From assembly GCA_002167745.1 (NCBI GenBank), contig NHCB01000014.1, positions 1 through 64,000 of the forward strand: DNA of 64,000 nt, read 5' to 3'. The notes under the pieces were generated by a model. That model did not search any database. It was not told the DNA's origin and worked only from the letters and a program-made list of their open reading frames with translations. The stretch is from Betaproteobacteria bacterium TMED22 (lineage in GTDB: Bacteria > Pseudomonadota > Gammaproteobacteria > Burkholderiales > Eutrophovitaceae). The position numbers and the translations under genes are program-made. This document shows, one piece after another, positions 57,043 through 64,000 of the stretch; within the stretch, counting starts at the first letter, position 1, and the number at the start of each line of letters is the position of its first letter.

Positions 57043-58775
57043 ACGGGTCCAGGCAAAGTTTCCTGTTTTGCCTCCTGCTCAATGACAAAGTCATCGGGAT
57101 CAATGCCTAATATCGTTAAAGCTTCTTCCATGATCTTTCGAAACACTGGGGCCGCTACGATACTCGCGTAATATGAACCCAGGCTTGGCTCGTCAACCAT
57201 AACCGCCACGATAAGCCGAGGATTAGAAACTGGAGCAATGCCCACGAATGAAGAACGATACTTACCACGAGCGTAAGAGCCTCCAAAGGCAACTTTCGCA
57301 GTACCAGTCTTACCAGCCACTCGATAACCCGGAACAGCGGCATTGAACCCCGTACCTTTCTCATTAGTCACCGTCTCAAGCATTTTAAGTACCGCTCGCG
57401 CGGTATCCTTTGAAATAACGCGCTCGCCCTCTACCGCCTGTGTGCGTCTCTCAAAAGTAACTGGTATCAACACGCCATCTCGAGCAAAAATACTGTACGC
57501 ACGGGCCAATTGGAGAAGGCTCGCAGACACACCCATTCCATAAGAGATAGTCGCCTGATCAATTTCTCTCCATTTTTCCGGAGGTCTCAAACTACCTGAA
57601 GCCCCTCCGGGGAACCGCAGTTTCGGGGTCTTGCCAAAGCCGGACTTTGATAAAACCCTCCATAAGTCGCGGGGTGCCATCTTTTGTGCGATTTTCACGG
57701 TTCCGACATTTGAAGACCTCTGGATAACCTGAGCCACAGTTAACAAACTATCATCCTCGGGATGATCATCCTTTATCGTTCGACCACCGATACGCAACCG
57801 ACCATCCTCAATATCAATTGGTGTTTTTGGTGTTACAAATTTACCCTCTAGAGCAGCTGCGATAGTAAAAGGCTTCAACGTAGACCCAGGTTCAAACTGA
57901 TCGATAATCGCACGATTGCGAAGTAAATCTGGAGTGAAAGATGAGCGATTATTCGGGTTATAACTTGGCCAGTTTGCGAGCGCTAAAATTTCTCCGGTTA
58001 TGGTATCCAAAACAACAACACTCGCGGACTTTGCTTCGTACTCTAGTGCTACGTTTTTTGCCTCGGAAAACGCTAAATATTGGAGGTTACGGTCGATTGA
58101 TAGTGACAATTGAGTTCCATTCGCAGCCTCCCTAATAGTAGCCACTTCCTCGATCACTTGATTCTTATTATTTTTATTGATTCTACGACTACCGGACCTA
58201 CCAGCAAGAGTCTCCTGATATGAATACTCCAAGCCTTCTTGCCCTTTCTGATCACGATTTGTAAAGCCGACCAAATGGGCCGTAGCCTCTCCATTCGGAT
58301 AGTATCTTTTATATTCCGTCTCTAAGGATATTCCCGGCACCTTTAGGGATATTACTTGTTGGGCTAAATTTGGTGCAATTTGCCTTTTCAAATAAACAAA
58401 TGTTTTCTTTTTACTTAAACGTCGTTTTATAAAATCAACGTCAAGATCCAATAATTCAGAGAGTCTGACTAACTTTTCTGGCGCGACACTTCCAAATTCA
58501 ATTTGCTCAGGATTAGCAGTGACTGTCTCAACGGCTGTGCTAATAGCTAAGGTCTCGCCATTTCGGTCAGTTATTAAGCCGCGAGTCGCAATCAGTTCTT
58601 TTGTTCTTGAATATCTTTTCTCCGCCTCAGCTTGCAAGAAATCTTTGTTGACGCTCTGACAATAAAGAGCCCGCGCGGCCAAAGCCATAAAACCTATGAA
58701 CATCAGCGTTACCAGAAGTCGTGCTCTCCAAACTGGCAGTCGAATGGTCAATACTGAATGGGGTTTAGACGTCAT
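57039..58775 (-). CDS. ftsI: Septal peptidoglycan transpeptidase (PBP3)
   Basis: 578 residues. A single N-terminal membrane anchor (about 17-37), a pedestal domain with TDRNGETLAIS, and a transpeptidase domain with the nucleophile motif GSTLKPF, SSN (QRSSNVGTVKIA) and KTGTAK. It crosslinks septal murein in partnership with FtsW. It is preceded by ftsL, with a 4-bp overlap. Confidence 0.97.
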   Translation of the reverse strand: MTSKPHSVLTIRLPVWRARLLVTLMFIGFMALAARALYCQSVNKDFLQAEAEKRYSRTKELIATRGLITDRNGETLAISTAVETVTANPEQIEFGSVAPEKLVRLSELLDLDVDFIKRRLSKKKTFVYLKRQIAPNLAQQVISLKVPGISLETEYKRYYPNGEATAHLVGFTNRDQKGQEGLEYSYQETLAGRSGSRRINKNNKNQVIEEVATIREAANGTQLSLSIDRNLQYLAFSEAKNVALEYEAKSASVVVLDTITGEILALANWPSYNPNNRSSFTPDLLRNRAIIDQFEPGSTLKPFTIAAALEGKFVTPKTPIDIEDGRLRIGGRTIKDDHPEDDSLLTVAQVIQRSSNVGTVKIAQKMAPRDLWRVLSKSGFGKTPKLRFPGGASGSLRPPEKWREIDQATISYGMGVSASLLQLARAYSIFARDGVLIPVTFERRTQAVEGERVISKDTARAVLKMLETVTNEKGTGFNAAVPGYRVAGKTGTAKVAFGGSYARGKYRSSFVGIAPVSNPRLIVAVMVDEPSLGSYYASIVAAPVFRKIMEEALTILGIDPDDFVIEQEAKQETLPGPV

Positions 58776-59059
58776 TGCTTAGTAAGCGCGGGAGGGGAAG
58801 GAAGCAAAATTATGTCCTCTGATGTGGGGTACTTCATATTGAGTTTCTGTGCTGCTAATCGCTCTATTCTCGACGGGCTTGTGAGTGTGGCTTTTTCAGT
58901 TACTAAGTTTGTATGGTGCCTGTCGATTTTTAATGCCTTATTTCTCTCCAATTCGATCTCATTAACCAGCTTTCTGGTGTCATGTCTAACGGTAACTAAT
59001 GATATAGCCGATGTGATTAACAATATAAAAAGCACTAGACTTATTTTCACGAGACACAC
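58772..59059 (-). CDS. ftsL: Cell division protein FtsL
   Basis: 95 residues. A short cytoplasmic start, one transmembrane helix (about 4-22), and a periplasmic heptad-containing coiled coil (RKLVNEIELERNKALKIDRHH) ending in a region with KLNMKYPTSEDIILLP, typical of FtsL. Part of the FtsQLB regulatory complex. Overlaps rsmH by 13 bp. Confidence 0.92.
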   Translation of the reverse strand: MCLVKISLVLFILLITSAISLVTVRHDTRKLVNEIELERNKALKIDRHHTNLVTEKATLTSPSRIERLAAQKLNMKYPTSEDIILLPSPPALTKQ

Positions 59060-59958
59060 CTCTCGGCTACTCTTAGAATCGCACTTCGTGAGCGCGGATT
59101 TTTCTCGATTTCAGCTGGGCTCGGCCGTACCGCCTTTCCAATCGATTTAAATAATGTTTTAGGCAGATCAATTTGTCGGATAGGCAACCGATCCGGCACA
59201 TTCGAACGTGACTCCCTGACAATAAAGTGCTTCACCATTCGATCTTCCAAGGAGTGAAAACTGATGATTACCAAGCGCGCACCGCCTAATAAAATGGAAG
59301 CCACCTGGCCCAAGAAGGCTTCTAAATCTTCCAATTCTCGATTAAGGTAAATACGAATAGCTTGAAACGTTTTGGTTGCTGGATTTTTTGTAGAGTGGAA
59401 TCTTTTAGGTATCGCCTTTTCTACCAACTGACTAAGTTGACTTGTCGTGCTTATCCTCTCCATCGTCCGGGCGGTTACAATGGATCTCGCAATTCGCGGC
59501 GCGAATCTTTCCTCTCCGTAGACCTTAAGAACTCTTGCCAATTCTGATTGAGGTACGGAGTTAAGCCATGCCTCTGCAGTTGAGCCGGAATTAGTGTCCA
59601 TCCTCATATCTAATGGTCCGTCATGCGAAAAACTAAATCCGCGAACAGCGGAGTCAAGCTGAGGCGATGAGACTCCCAAGTCTAGTAAGACCCCATCCAC
59701 ATGAGATACCCCGATCTTATTTAAGATCGTTTTAACGTCACTAAAGGTACCGTGAAAAATTTTAAAATTATCCGACTCAAGTTTTTTACCCTCAATAATA
59801 GCCTGTGGATCTTTGTCGATAGCGACTAACAAACCCCGACTATTCAAACGCTTGAGCACCTCTTTAGCATGACCGCCTCTGCCAAAGGTACCGTCCAGGT
59901 ATATGCCATCGGGTTTTATACTTAGAGCATCTACGGCTTCATGCAACAAAACCGGCAT
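59047..59958 (-). CDS. rsmH: 16S rRNA (cytosine-1402-N4)-methyltransferase
   Basis: 303 residues from the ATG giving MPVLLHEAVDAL. The longer frame to 60144 would overlap mraZ by 146 bp and adds sequence not seen in the family, so the internal start (or a TTG four codons earlier) is preferred. SAM-binding DGTFGRGGHA, LLDLGVSSPQLD and RGFSFSHDGPLDMRM, and the late VISFHSLEDRMVK are RsmH motifs. It methylates C1402 in the ribosomal P site. Confidence 0.95.
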   Translation of the reverse strand: MPVLLHEAVDALSIKPDGIYLDGTFGRGGHAKEVLKRLNSRGLLVAIDKDPQAIIEGKKLESDNFKIFHGTFSDVKTILNKIGVSHVDGVLLDLGVSSPQLDSAVRGFSFSHDGPLDMRMDTNSGSTAEAWLNSVPQSELARVLKVYGEERFAPRIARSIVTARTMERISTTSQLSQLVEKAIPKRFHSTKNPATKTFQAIRIYLNRELEDLEAFLGQVASILLGGARLVIISFHSLEDRMVKHFIVRESRSNVPDRLPIRQIDLPKTLFKSIGKAVRPSPAEIEKNPRSRSAILRVAERCVS

Positions 59959-59998
59959 ATGAGACCGCAAGCAAGCATCAACTATTTTGTGTTGATCG

Positions 59999-60442
59999 TC
60001 AGAGCGCAAAATCTTCCATCCCAGGCGGAGGACTAGTTGGTCCCTCATCGAACTGAGAAATTTGCTGTTCCCAGGAGGACTCACTCCATAACTCGAAATG
60101 GCTACCTTGCCCAACGAGCATGATTCTCTTCTCCAAACCCGCAAAGTGCCGTTGCGAAGTCGATATCAGCACCCTTCCAGAGTTATCAAGCTCCATTTCC
60201 TCGGCAAATCCGACCAACAAGCGTTTCCATAAACTTAACTTGGGATCGAAACTTGGAAAAGTCATGATTTGCGCTCTTATAGGAGCCCAGGCTTCAGAAG
60301 GATATATTAGTAAACAGCGATGCGGATGAGAAGTAAGTACTAACTTTTTTTCGGGGCCAGAAGTTATCGCCTCCCGATGTTTAGTCGGAATAGCCAAGCG
60401 CCCTTTGGCATCCAGGTTAATCCCTACAACCCCTTGAAACAT
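59999..60442 (-). CDS. mraZ: Transcriptional regulator MraZ
   Basis: 147 residues containing two SpoVT/AbrB-like halves: GINLDAKGRLAIPTKHRE and ELDNSGRVLISTSQRH, each with the D-x-x-G-R DNA-contact motif. In E. coli MraZ represses its own promoter through repeated TGGG sites, and such sites are present upstream (60474-60508). It is the first gene of the dcw cluster. Confidence 0.97.
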   Translation of the reverse strand: MFQGVVGINLDAKGRLAIPTKHREAITSGPEKKLVLTSHPHRCLLIYPSEAWAPIRAQIMTFPSFDPKLSLWKRLLVGFAEEMELDNSGRVLISTSQRHFAGLEKRIMLVGQGSHFELWSESSWEQQISQFDEGPTSPPPGMEDFAL

Positions 60443-60473
60443 AAACTCACCCCAGCTTGATAGAGCAGTAGCT

Positions 60474-60508
60474 CCCCTATTTCCCCCACTTTTTGCTACA
60501 TTTACCCA
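60474..60508 (-). promoter_or_regulatory. MraZ-box repeats upstream of mraZ
   Basis: On the minus strand TGGGT (60504-60508), TGGGG (60484-60488) and AGGGG (60474-60478) are spaced at exact multiples of 10 bp (20 and 10). This is the periodicity of the MraZ operator, in which TGGG-type half-sites face the same side of the helix. The first repeat abuts the -10 box, so bound MraZ would block the promoter. Confidence 0.65.
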
Positions 60509-60536
60509 CTGTAGGCGAAAAATCGAAACGGGTCAA
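60508..60536 (-). promoter_or_regulatory. Sigma70 promoter of the dcw cluster
   Basis: Minus-strand TTGACC (60531-60536) and TACAGT (60508-60513) are separated by 17 bp. The -35 has one mismatch and the -10 two. The position, 66 bp before the mraZ start and overlapping the MraZ boxes, supports it as the main promoter of the division and cell-wall cluster. Confidence 0.65.
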
Positions 60537-60618
60537 GTAACTAAACTAATAAAAACCAATACTTAGGACATACGTTTACAACGCAGCAATCTGCTTTAAG
60601 ACAAAAACTATAAAGTTT

Positions 60619-60984
60619 GGAAGTCGGTCTATAAGCCGGGTTCTGTCTTTCGACTGAAAGTCGAGAGGCAATCATTCATCTGGATCAAAAGTTACCCTTT
60701 GATTCTAGCGACCTACCCGAGGGCAACGCGAGCAACGTCTAAGCCCTCCTATTTGGTCTTGCTCCGGGTGGGGTTTACACTGCCAACCCTGTTGCCAAGG
60801 CCGCGGTGAGCTCTTACCTCACCTTTTCACCCTTACCTCGAATCTTTCGATCAAGGCGGTACGCTTTCTGTTGCACTATCCATCGTCTCACAACGTCCGG
60901 TCGTTAACCGGCACCCCGCTCTTTGGAGCCCGGACTTTCCTCTACAAATCCAAAGATCATGCAGCGATTACCCGACCGACTTCC
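60619..60984 (-). ncRNA. rnpB: RNase P RNA (class A)
   Basis: About 366 nt. The ends pair perfectly over 11 bp (GGAAGTCGGTC with GACCGACTTCC), forming helix P1. Conserved blocks are visible: GTCGGGTAATCGC, GAGGAAAGTCCGGGCTCC, the GGTGAGGTAAGAGCTCACCGC region, and AGACAGAACCCGGCTTATAG near the 3' end. This is the catalytic RNA that trims tRNA 5' leaders, including the tRNAs in this window. A TATAGT-TATAGT-like repeat just upstream (60990-61005) may hold its -10 box. Confidence 0.96.
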
Positions 60985-61030
60985 GTCAATACTATACTAT
61001 AAAAATCAATATCTTAATTGAAACGAATGA

Positions 61031-62065
61031 TTAGGTCTCAATACTCCAACCTAGCGTCTGACCAGACCTAAATGGAACAATAGCACCGCCAGAGTATGGA
61101 TACGTAAGCGGAATCGCTTGTTCTTTACGCACAAGTTTGATGGAATCTGTATTTAAATCTAATTCATAAAACCTTGCCCCAAACGTAGACGCAAAATTTT
61201 CTAATTTATCCATTGCTCCTACAGAATCAAAAGCTTCCGCATAACACTCGATGGCGGCATGAGCTGTATACACTCCAGCGCACCCACAAGAGGCCTCTTT
61301 CGTATGCCTTTCATGGGGAGCGCTATCGGTCCCCAAGAAATACTTAGGGCTACCGGAAACTGCGGCCCTTAAGAGCCCCAATCGGTGTTCCTCTCTTTTG
61401 AGGATAGGTAGGCAATAGTGGTGGGGTCGAATACCACCATCAAATAAATCCCCACGGTTTAGTAATAGATGATGCGCAGTAATTGTGGCTGCAACTTTAT
61501 CAGAGCACGAATTCACAAAATCAACGGAATCGCGGGTAGTTATATGCTCAAGAACAATCTTAAGATCTGGAAATTCTTTAACCACGTGCGAAAGCACCGA
61601 ATCTAAAAATACTTTCTCGCGGTCAAAAATATCGACATCCTTACCGGTAACCTCCCCATGAAGCAAGAGCGGGACACCGTAATTCATCATGGCCTCAAGA
61701 ACGTTAAACCGACCCCGTAAGTCAGTTACTCCTGAGTCAGAATTAGTCGTAGCACCTGCCGGGTAATACTTCACTCCATGGACAATACCTGACTCTTTAG
61801 CCAATAAAATTTCCGCAGGCGTCGTCCGATCGGTCAAATATAACGTCATCAACGGGTTAAACAGCTTACCATTGGGTATCGCTGCCATGATTCTTTTTCG
61901 GTAATCATTCGCCATCGCCGTCGACACAACAGGAGAACGAAGGTTTGGCATAACAATCGCCCTACGAAACTGCGTTGATACATGTCCGACCGAAAGAGGC
62001 AACATCTCATCATCCCTGAGGTGGATATGGAAGTCATCTGGCTGACGAATTACTAGCTCATTCAT
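61031..62065 (-). CDS. pyrC: Dihydroorotase (E. coli PyrC type)
   Basis: 344 residues. Metal ligands are His13-x-His15 (DDFHIHLRDDE), Lys99 (VKYYPAGATTNS, the carboxylated lysine), His in LLLHGEVT and Asp in LGTDSAPHE. It closes carbamoyl-aspartate to dihydroorotate in pyrimidine synthesis. This is the class II enzyme typical of gamma- and betaproteobacteria. It starts 26 bp after the rsmI stop and may share its transcript. Confidence 0.97.
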   Translation of the reverse strand: MNELVIRQPDDFHIHLRDDEMLPLSVGHVSTQFRRAIVMPNLRSPVVSTAMANDYRKRIMAAIPNGKLFNPLMTLYLTDRTTPAEILLAKESGIVHGVKYYPAGATTNSDSGVTDLRGRFNVLEAMMNYGVPLLLHGEVTGKDVDIFDREKVFLDSVLSHVVKEFPDLKIVLEHITTRDSVDFVNSCSDKVAATITAHHLLLNRGDLFDGGIRPHHYCLPILKREEHRLGLLRAAVSGSPKYFLGTDSAPHERHTKEASCGCAGVYTAHAAIECYAEAFDSVGAMDKLENFASTFGARFYELDLNTDSIKLVRKEQAIPLTYPYSGGAIVPFRSGQTLGWSIET

Positions 62066-62091
62066 GATTTTTTCGAAACGCCTTCAACATT

Positions 62092-62961
62092 TCATTCATT
62101 TTTAATATCCAACGCAATACGATAAATTGTTTTGCGAGAAGTATCAGTATATTTTGTAACGATATCAACCGCCTGCCTCAAAGGTAACGACACCAACAGT
62201 TCACGCAACAATTGGTTTACATTAGCTGGAATCTGCTCTGGAGTGTCCAATTCGACTGGTAAAAATAAAACAAGGACAAACTCACCTCTTGATTGGTATA
62301 CCCCCGATGCAACCCATTCTAAAGCCTCTCGAATAGAAAATGAAACTGTCTCTTCATTAGCTTTCGTAAGTTCACGACCGATGAATATCTGTAAATCCTC
62401 ACCCAAACTTAGTGCTATATCGCTCAAGCTATCTTTAATTCGATGCGGACTCTCGAATAAAATTACCGGGATATCATAGGTTTTAAGACTCAGCAAGAAT
62501 TGCTTTCTCTCTCCAGCTTTAGGAGGCAAAAAACCCCTAAATACGAAGCCTTTTTGATTCAAGCCGCTAACAGATACGGTAGCCGCAAGTGCGCTTGCCC
62601 CTGGGATTGGCTCTACGCGATATCCAGCATCACGAGACTTCGAAACTAAAATCGCACCGGGATCAGAGATCCCAGGCGTTCCTGCATCCGAAACAAGCGC
62701 GACTGAATTACCCTCAGACAATAATTGTATGATGCCGTCAGAGGATGCGACTTCATTATGTTCTCGATGAGAAATCAACCGACTTTGAATATTCAGTTGA
62801 GATAACAAGCCTTTGGTAACGCGAGTATCTTCCGCAGCAATAACGTCTACCGAGCTAAGAATCTTAATCGCCCGGAGCGTTATGTCACCCATATTTCCAA
62901 TAGGGGTAGCAACAACATAAAGTGTAGCTGGTCTCACCCCATTGCCGGTTTCATCGCTCAT
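62092..62961 (-). CDS. rsmI: 16S rRNA (cytidine-1402-2'-O)-methyltransferase
   Basis: 289 residues of the tetrapyrrole methylase fold: LYVVATPIGNMGDITLRAI, AEDTRVTKGLL, SDAGTPGISDPG, PGASALAATVSVSG and FESPHRI. It 2'-O-methylates C1402, the same residue methylated by RsmH encoded in this window. In most relatives yraN lies between rsmI and the SIS-domain gene, but no such frame exists here. Confidence 0.97.
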   Translation of the reverse strand: MSDETGNGVRPATLYVVATPIGNMGDITLRAIKILSSVDVIAAEDTRVTKGLLSQLNIQSRLISHREHNEVASSDGIIQLLSEGNSVALVSDAGTPGISDPGAILVSKSRDAGYRVEPIPGASALAATVSVSGLNQKGFVFRGFLPPKAGERKQFLLSLKTYDIPVILFESPHRIKDSLSDIALSLGEDLQIFIGRELTKANEETVSFSIREALEWVASGVYQSRGEFVLVLFLPVELDTPEQIPANVNQLLRELLVSLPLRQAVDIVTKYTDTSRKTIYRIALDIKNE

Positions 62962-63145
62962 CGCTCATCGCTTTGGACGAGTGTAGTGCAACAATATGGC
63001 GAGACGAATTGAGTCATACTTACAATATATTTTATTACCAATACCGACATTATCCCAATAAAAAATACATTGTCAGTTAAAATGACGTGATAAACAAACA
63101 ACACTCACAATTCAACATCGAATTATGAAGGGTATCGTTAATTAA

Positions 63146-63745
63146 ATGAGTCTTGAAGCAAGAATTACATCCCACTTTATGAATAGCATTCGGACCAAGC
63201 AGGAATCCCAAGCGGCGTTGCTTGATCCCCTCACCAAGGCTATTAAACTGATGTCTAAATCTTTAGTGGCAAAGCATAAGATAATGACATGCGGAAATGG
63301 TGGCTCCGCAGCAGATGCACAACATTTTTCTGCTGAATTATTAAATCGATTCGAACGCGAACGTAGCCCACTCGCCGCCCTTGCATTGACAACAGACACC
63401 TCGACATTAACGTCCATCGGAAATGACTATCATTTTAATGACGTTTTCTCGAAACAAGTCATGGGCTTAGGCAAACCCGGCGATGTCCTCTTAGCGATAT
63501 CAACAAGCGGAAACTCCGAAAATGTTCTCGCGGCCATAAATGCGGCGCATGAACTAAAAATGCACGTAGTTGCTTTGACTGGCAAAAGGGGGGGACGAGT
63601 GACACAAACATTGGCAGAAAAGGACGTTCACGTATGCGTCCCGAGCGAGCAGACAGCGAGAATTCAAGAAATACACTTATTGTGTTTGCACTGTTTATGT
63701 GATGGAATTGATTCACTTATCTTAGGAGACGAACAGAATGTATAA
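63146..63745 (+). CDS. SIS-domain protein (DiaA/GmhA-like phosphoheptose isomerase family)
   Basis: 199 residues. GNGGSAADAQHFSAELLNRF, AISTSGNSENVLAAI and QEIHLLCLHCLCDGID correspond to the SIS core of the GmhA/DiaA family. In E. coli DiaA promotes DnaA assembly at oriC, while GmhA makes heptose phosphate for LPS. The position next to rsmI and before a BON lipoprotein gene is the genomic slot of diaA, but sequence alone does not separate the two roles. It overlaps the downstream gene by 8 bp. Confidence 0.9.
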   Translation: MSLEARITSHFMNSIRTKQESQAALLDPLTKAIKLMSKSLVAKHKIMTCGNGGSAADAQHFSAELLNRFERERSPLAALALTTDTSTLTSIGNDYHFNDVFSKQVMGLGKPGDVLLAISTSGNSENVLAAINAAHELKMHVVALTGKRGGRVTQTLAEKDVHVCVPSEQTARIQEIHLLCLHCLCDGIDSLILGDEQNV

Positions 63746-64000
63746 ATCAGCGATTTCAATGGTTCTTATAGTTTCACTCTCAGGTTTACTTCAAGGCTGT
63801 TTGGGTCCGGCAGTTGTGTCTGCAGGTATTGGAGCGACAATGATGGCTGAGGATCCAAGGACTGCTGGGACGATTGTTGATGATCGAATTATTGTTAGCA
63901 AATTGTCATCAAGAATTAAGGATAAATACCCAGACCAGGCAAAGATTCATGTCACGTCATACAATAATGTTGTTCTTCTTACAGGACAGGTGACAGCAGA
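63738..64000 (+). CDS. BON-domain outer membrane lipoprotein, N-terminal fragment
   Basis: Partial gene, continuing past the right edge; 87 residues are visible. A lipoprotein signal peptide ends in the lipobox LLQGC (Cys at residue 21). It is followed by the DPRTAGTIVDDRIIVSKL segment and the start of a BON domain (KIHVTSYNNVVLLTGQV), matching the YraP/DolP/OsmY family, which acts in outer-membrane integrity. Located directly downstream of the SIS-domain gene, as in E. coli diaA-yraP. Confidence 0.9.
   Translation, partial: MYKSAISMVLIVSLSGLLQGCLGPAVVSAGIGATMMAEDPRTAGTIVDDRIIVSKLSSRIKDKYPDQAKIHVTSYNNVVLLTGQVTA

Noticed and set aside
59959-60144. Upstream extension of rsmH
   Set aside because: Overlaps mraZ by 146 bp and encodes no RsmH-like sequence; the family begins near MPVLLHEAV.

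Overview
The window looks like a stretch of chromosome from an uncultured proteobacterium. Gene order points to a Betaproteobacterium or a close relative: secA-argJ-P-loop ATPase-Nudix/ThiE-yacG-coaE next to a complete dcw cluster, rpsU-yqeY-dnaG-rpoD with divergent tsaD, and tRNA-Tyr/Gly/Thr-tuf. Base composition is moderate to slightly AT-rich by eye (not computed). No CRISPR array, insertion sequence, integrase island or rRNA operon was seen. Most of the window is dense, conserved housekeeping DNA. The accessory part lies mainly between about 0.7 and 20 kb.

Layout. (1) 1-600: the 5' end of tuf and the tRNA-Thr, tRNA-Gly and tRNA-Tyr genes, all on the minus strand, behind a strong sigma70-type promoter with a GC-rich discriminator. 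(2) 0.78-5.35 kb, plus strand: a small membrane protein, two tandem LarA-superfamily (lactate racemase-like) proteins and a mandelate racemase-group enolase-superfamily enzyme. An AT-rich gap before the enolase gene holds a perfect inverted repeat made of two DnaA-box-like 9-mers. (3) 5.36-14.8 kb, minus strand: a secreted Sel1-repeat protein and a five-gene MoxR/DUF58/VWA operon. (4) 14.9-19.9 kb: a sulfatase-fold protein whose catalytic residues appear to be replaced, a ClC chloride/proton exchanger, a secreted SUMF1-fold protein without the formylglycine-generating cysteines, and a secreted protein of unknown function. (5) 20.2-25.0 kb: a CAT-anticodon tRNA, rpoD, dnaG, yqeY and rpsU (macromolecular synthesis operon), with tsaD divergent. 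(6) 26.2-32.5 kb: plsY, xerD, ogt, the rpsP-rimM-trmD-rplS operon, a DUF3530-like hydrolase and ffh. (7) 32.6-35.6 kb, plus strand: a CcsA/YpjD-like membrane protein, a CNNM/CBS protein, coaE and yacG. (8) 35.6-41.3 kb: a Nudix/ThiE fusion, a P-loop ATPase, argJ and secA, then a divergent DUF721/DciA-like gene. (9) 41.9-60.4 kb: lpxC-ftsZ-ftsA-ftsQ-ddl-murB-murC-murG-ftsW-murD-mraY-murF-murE-ftsI-ftsL-rsmH-mraZ, transcribed leftward from a promoter that carries MraZ-box repeats. (10) 60.6-64 kb: RNase P RNA, pyrC and rsmI, then a divergent SIS-domain isomerase and the start of a BON-domain lipoprotein.

How the genes work together. Regions 5 to 10 couple translation, replication priming, protein targeting (ffh, secA) and peptidoglycan synthesis and division. 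MurE carries the DNPR signature of meso-diaminopimelate ligases, so the cell wall should be the usual Gram-negative A1gamma type. The most unusual items are the degenerate sulfatase (14923-16371), the cysteine-less SUMF1-fold protein nearby, the MoxR/VWA operon with a protein carrying two MIDAS motifs, and the paired LarA homologues beside an enolase-superfamily enzyme. All family calls were made by reading the sequence, without database searches.
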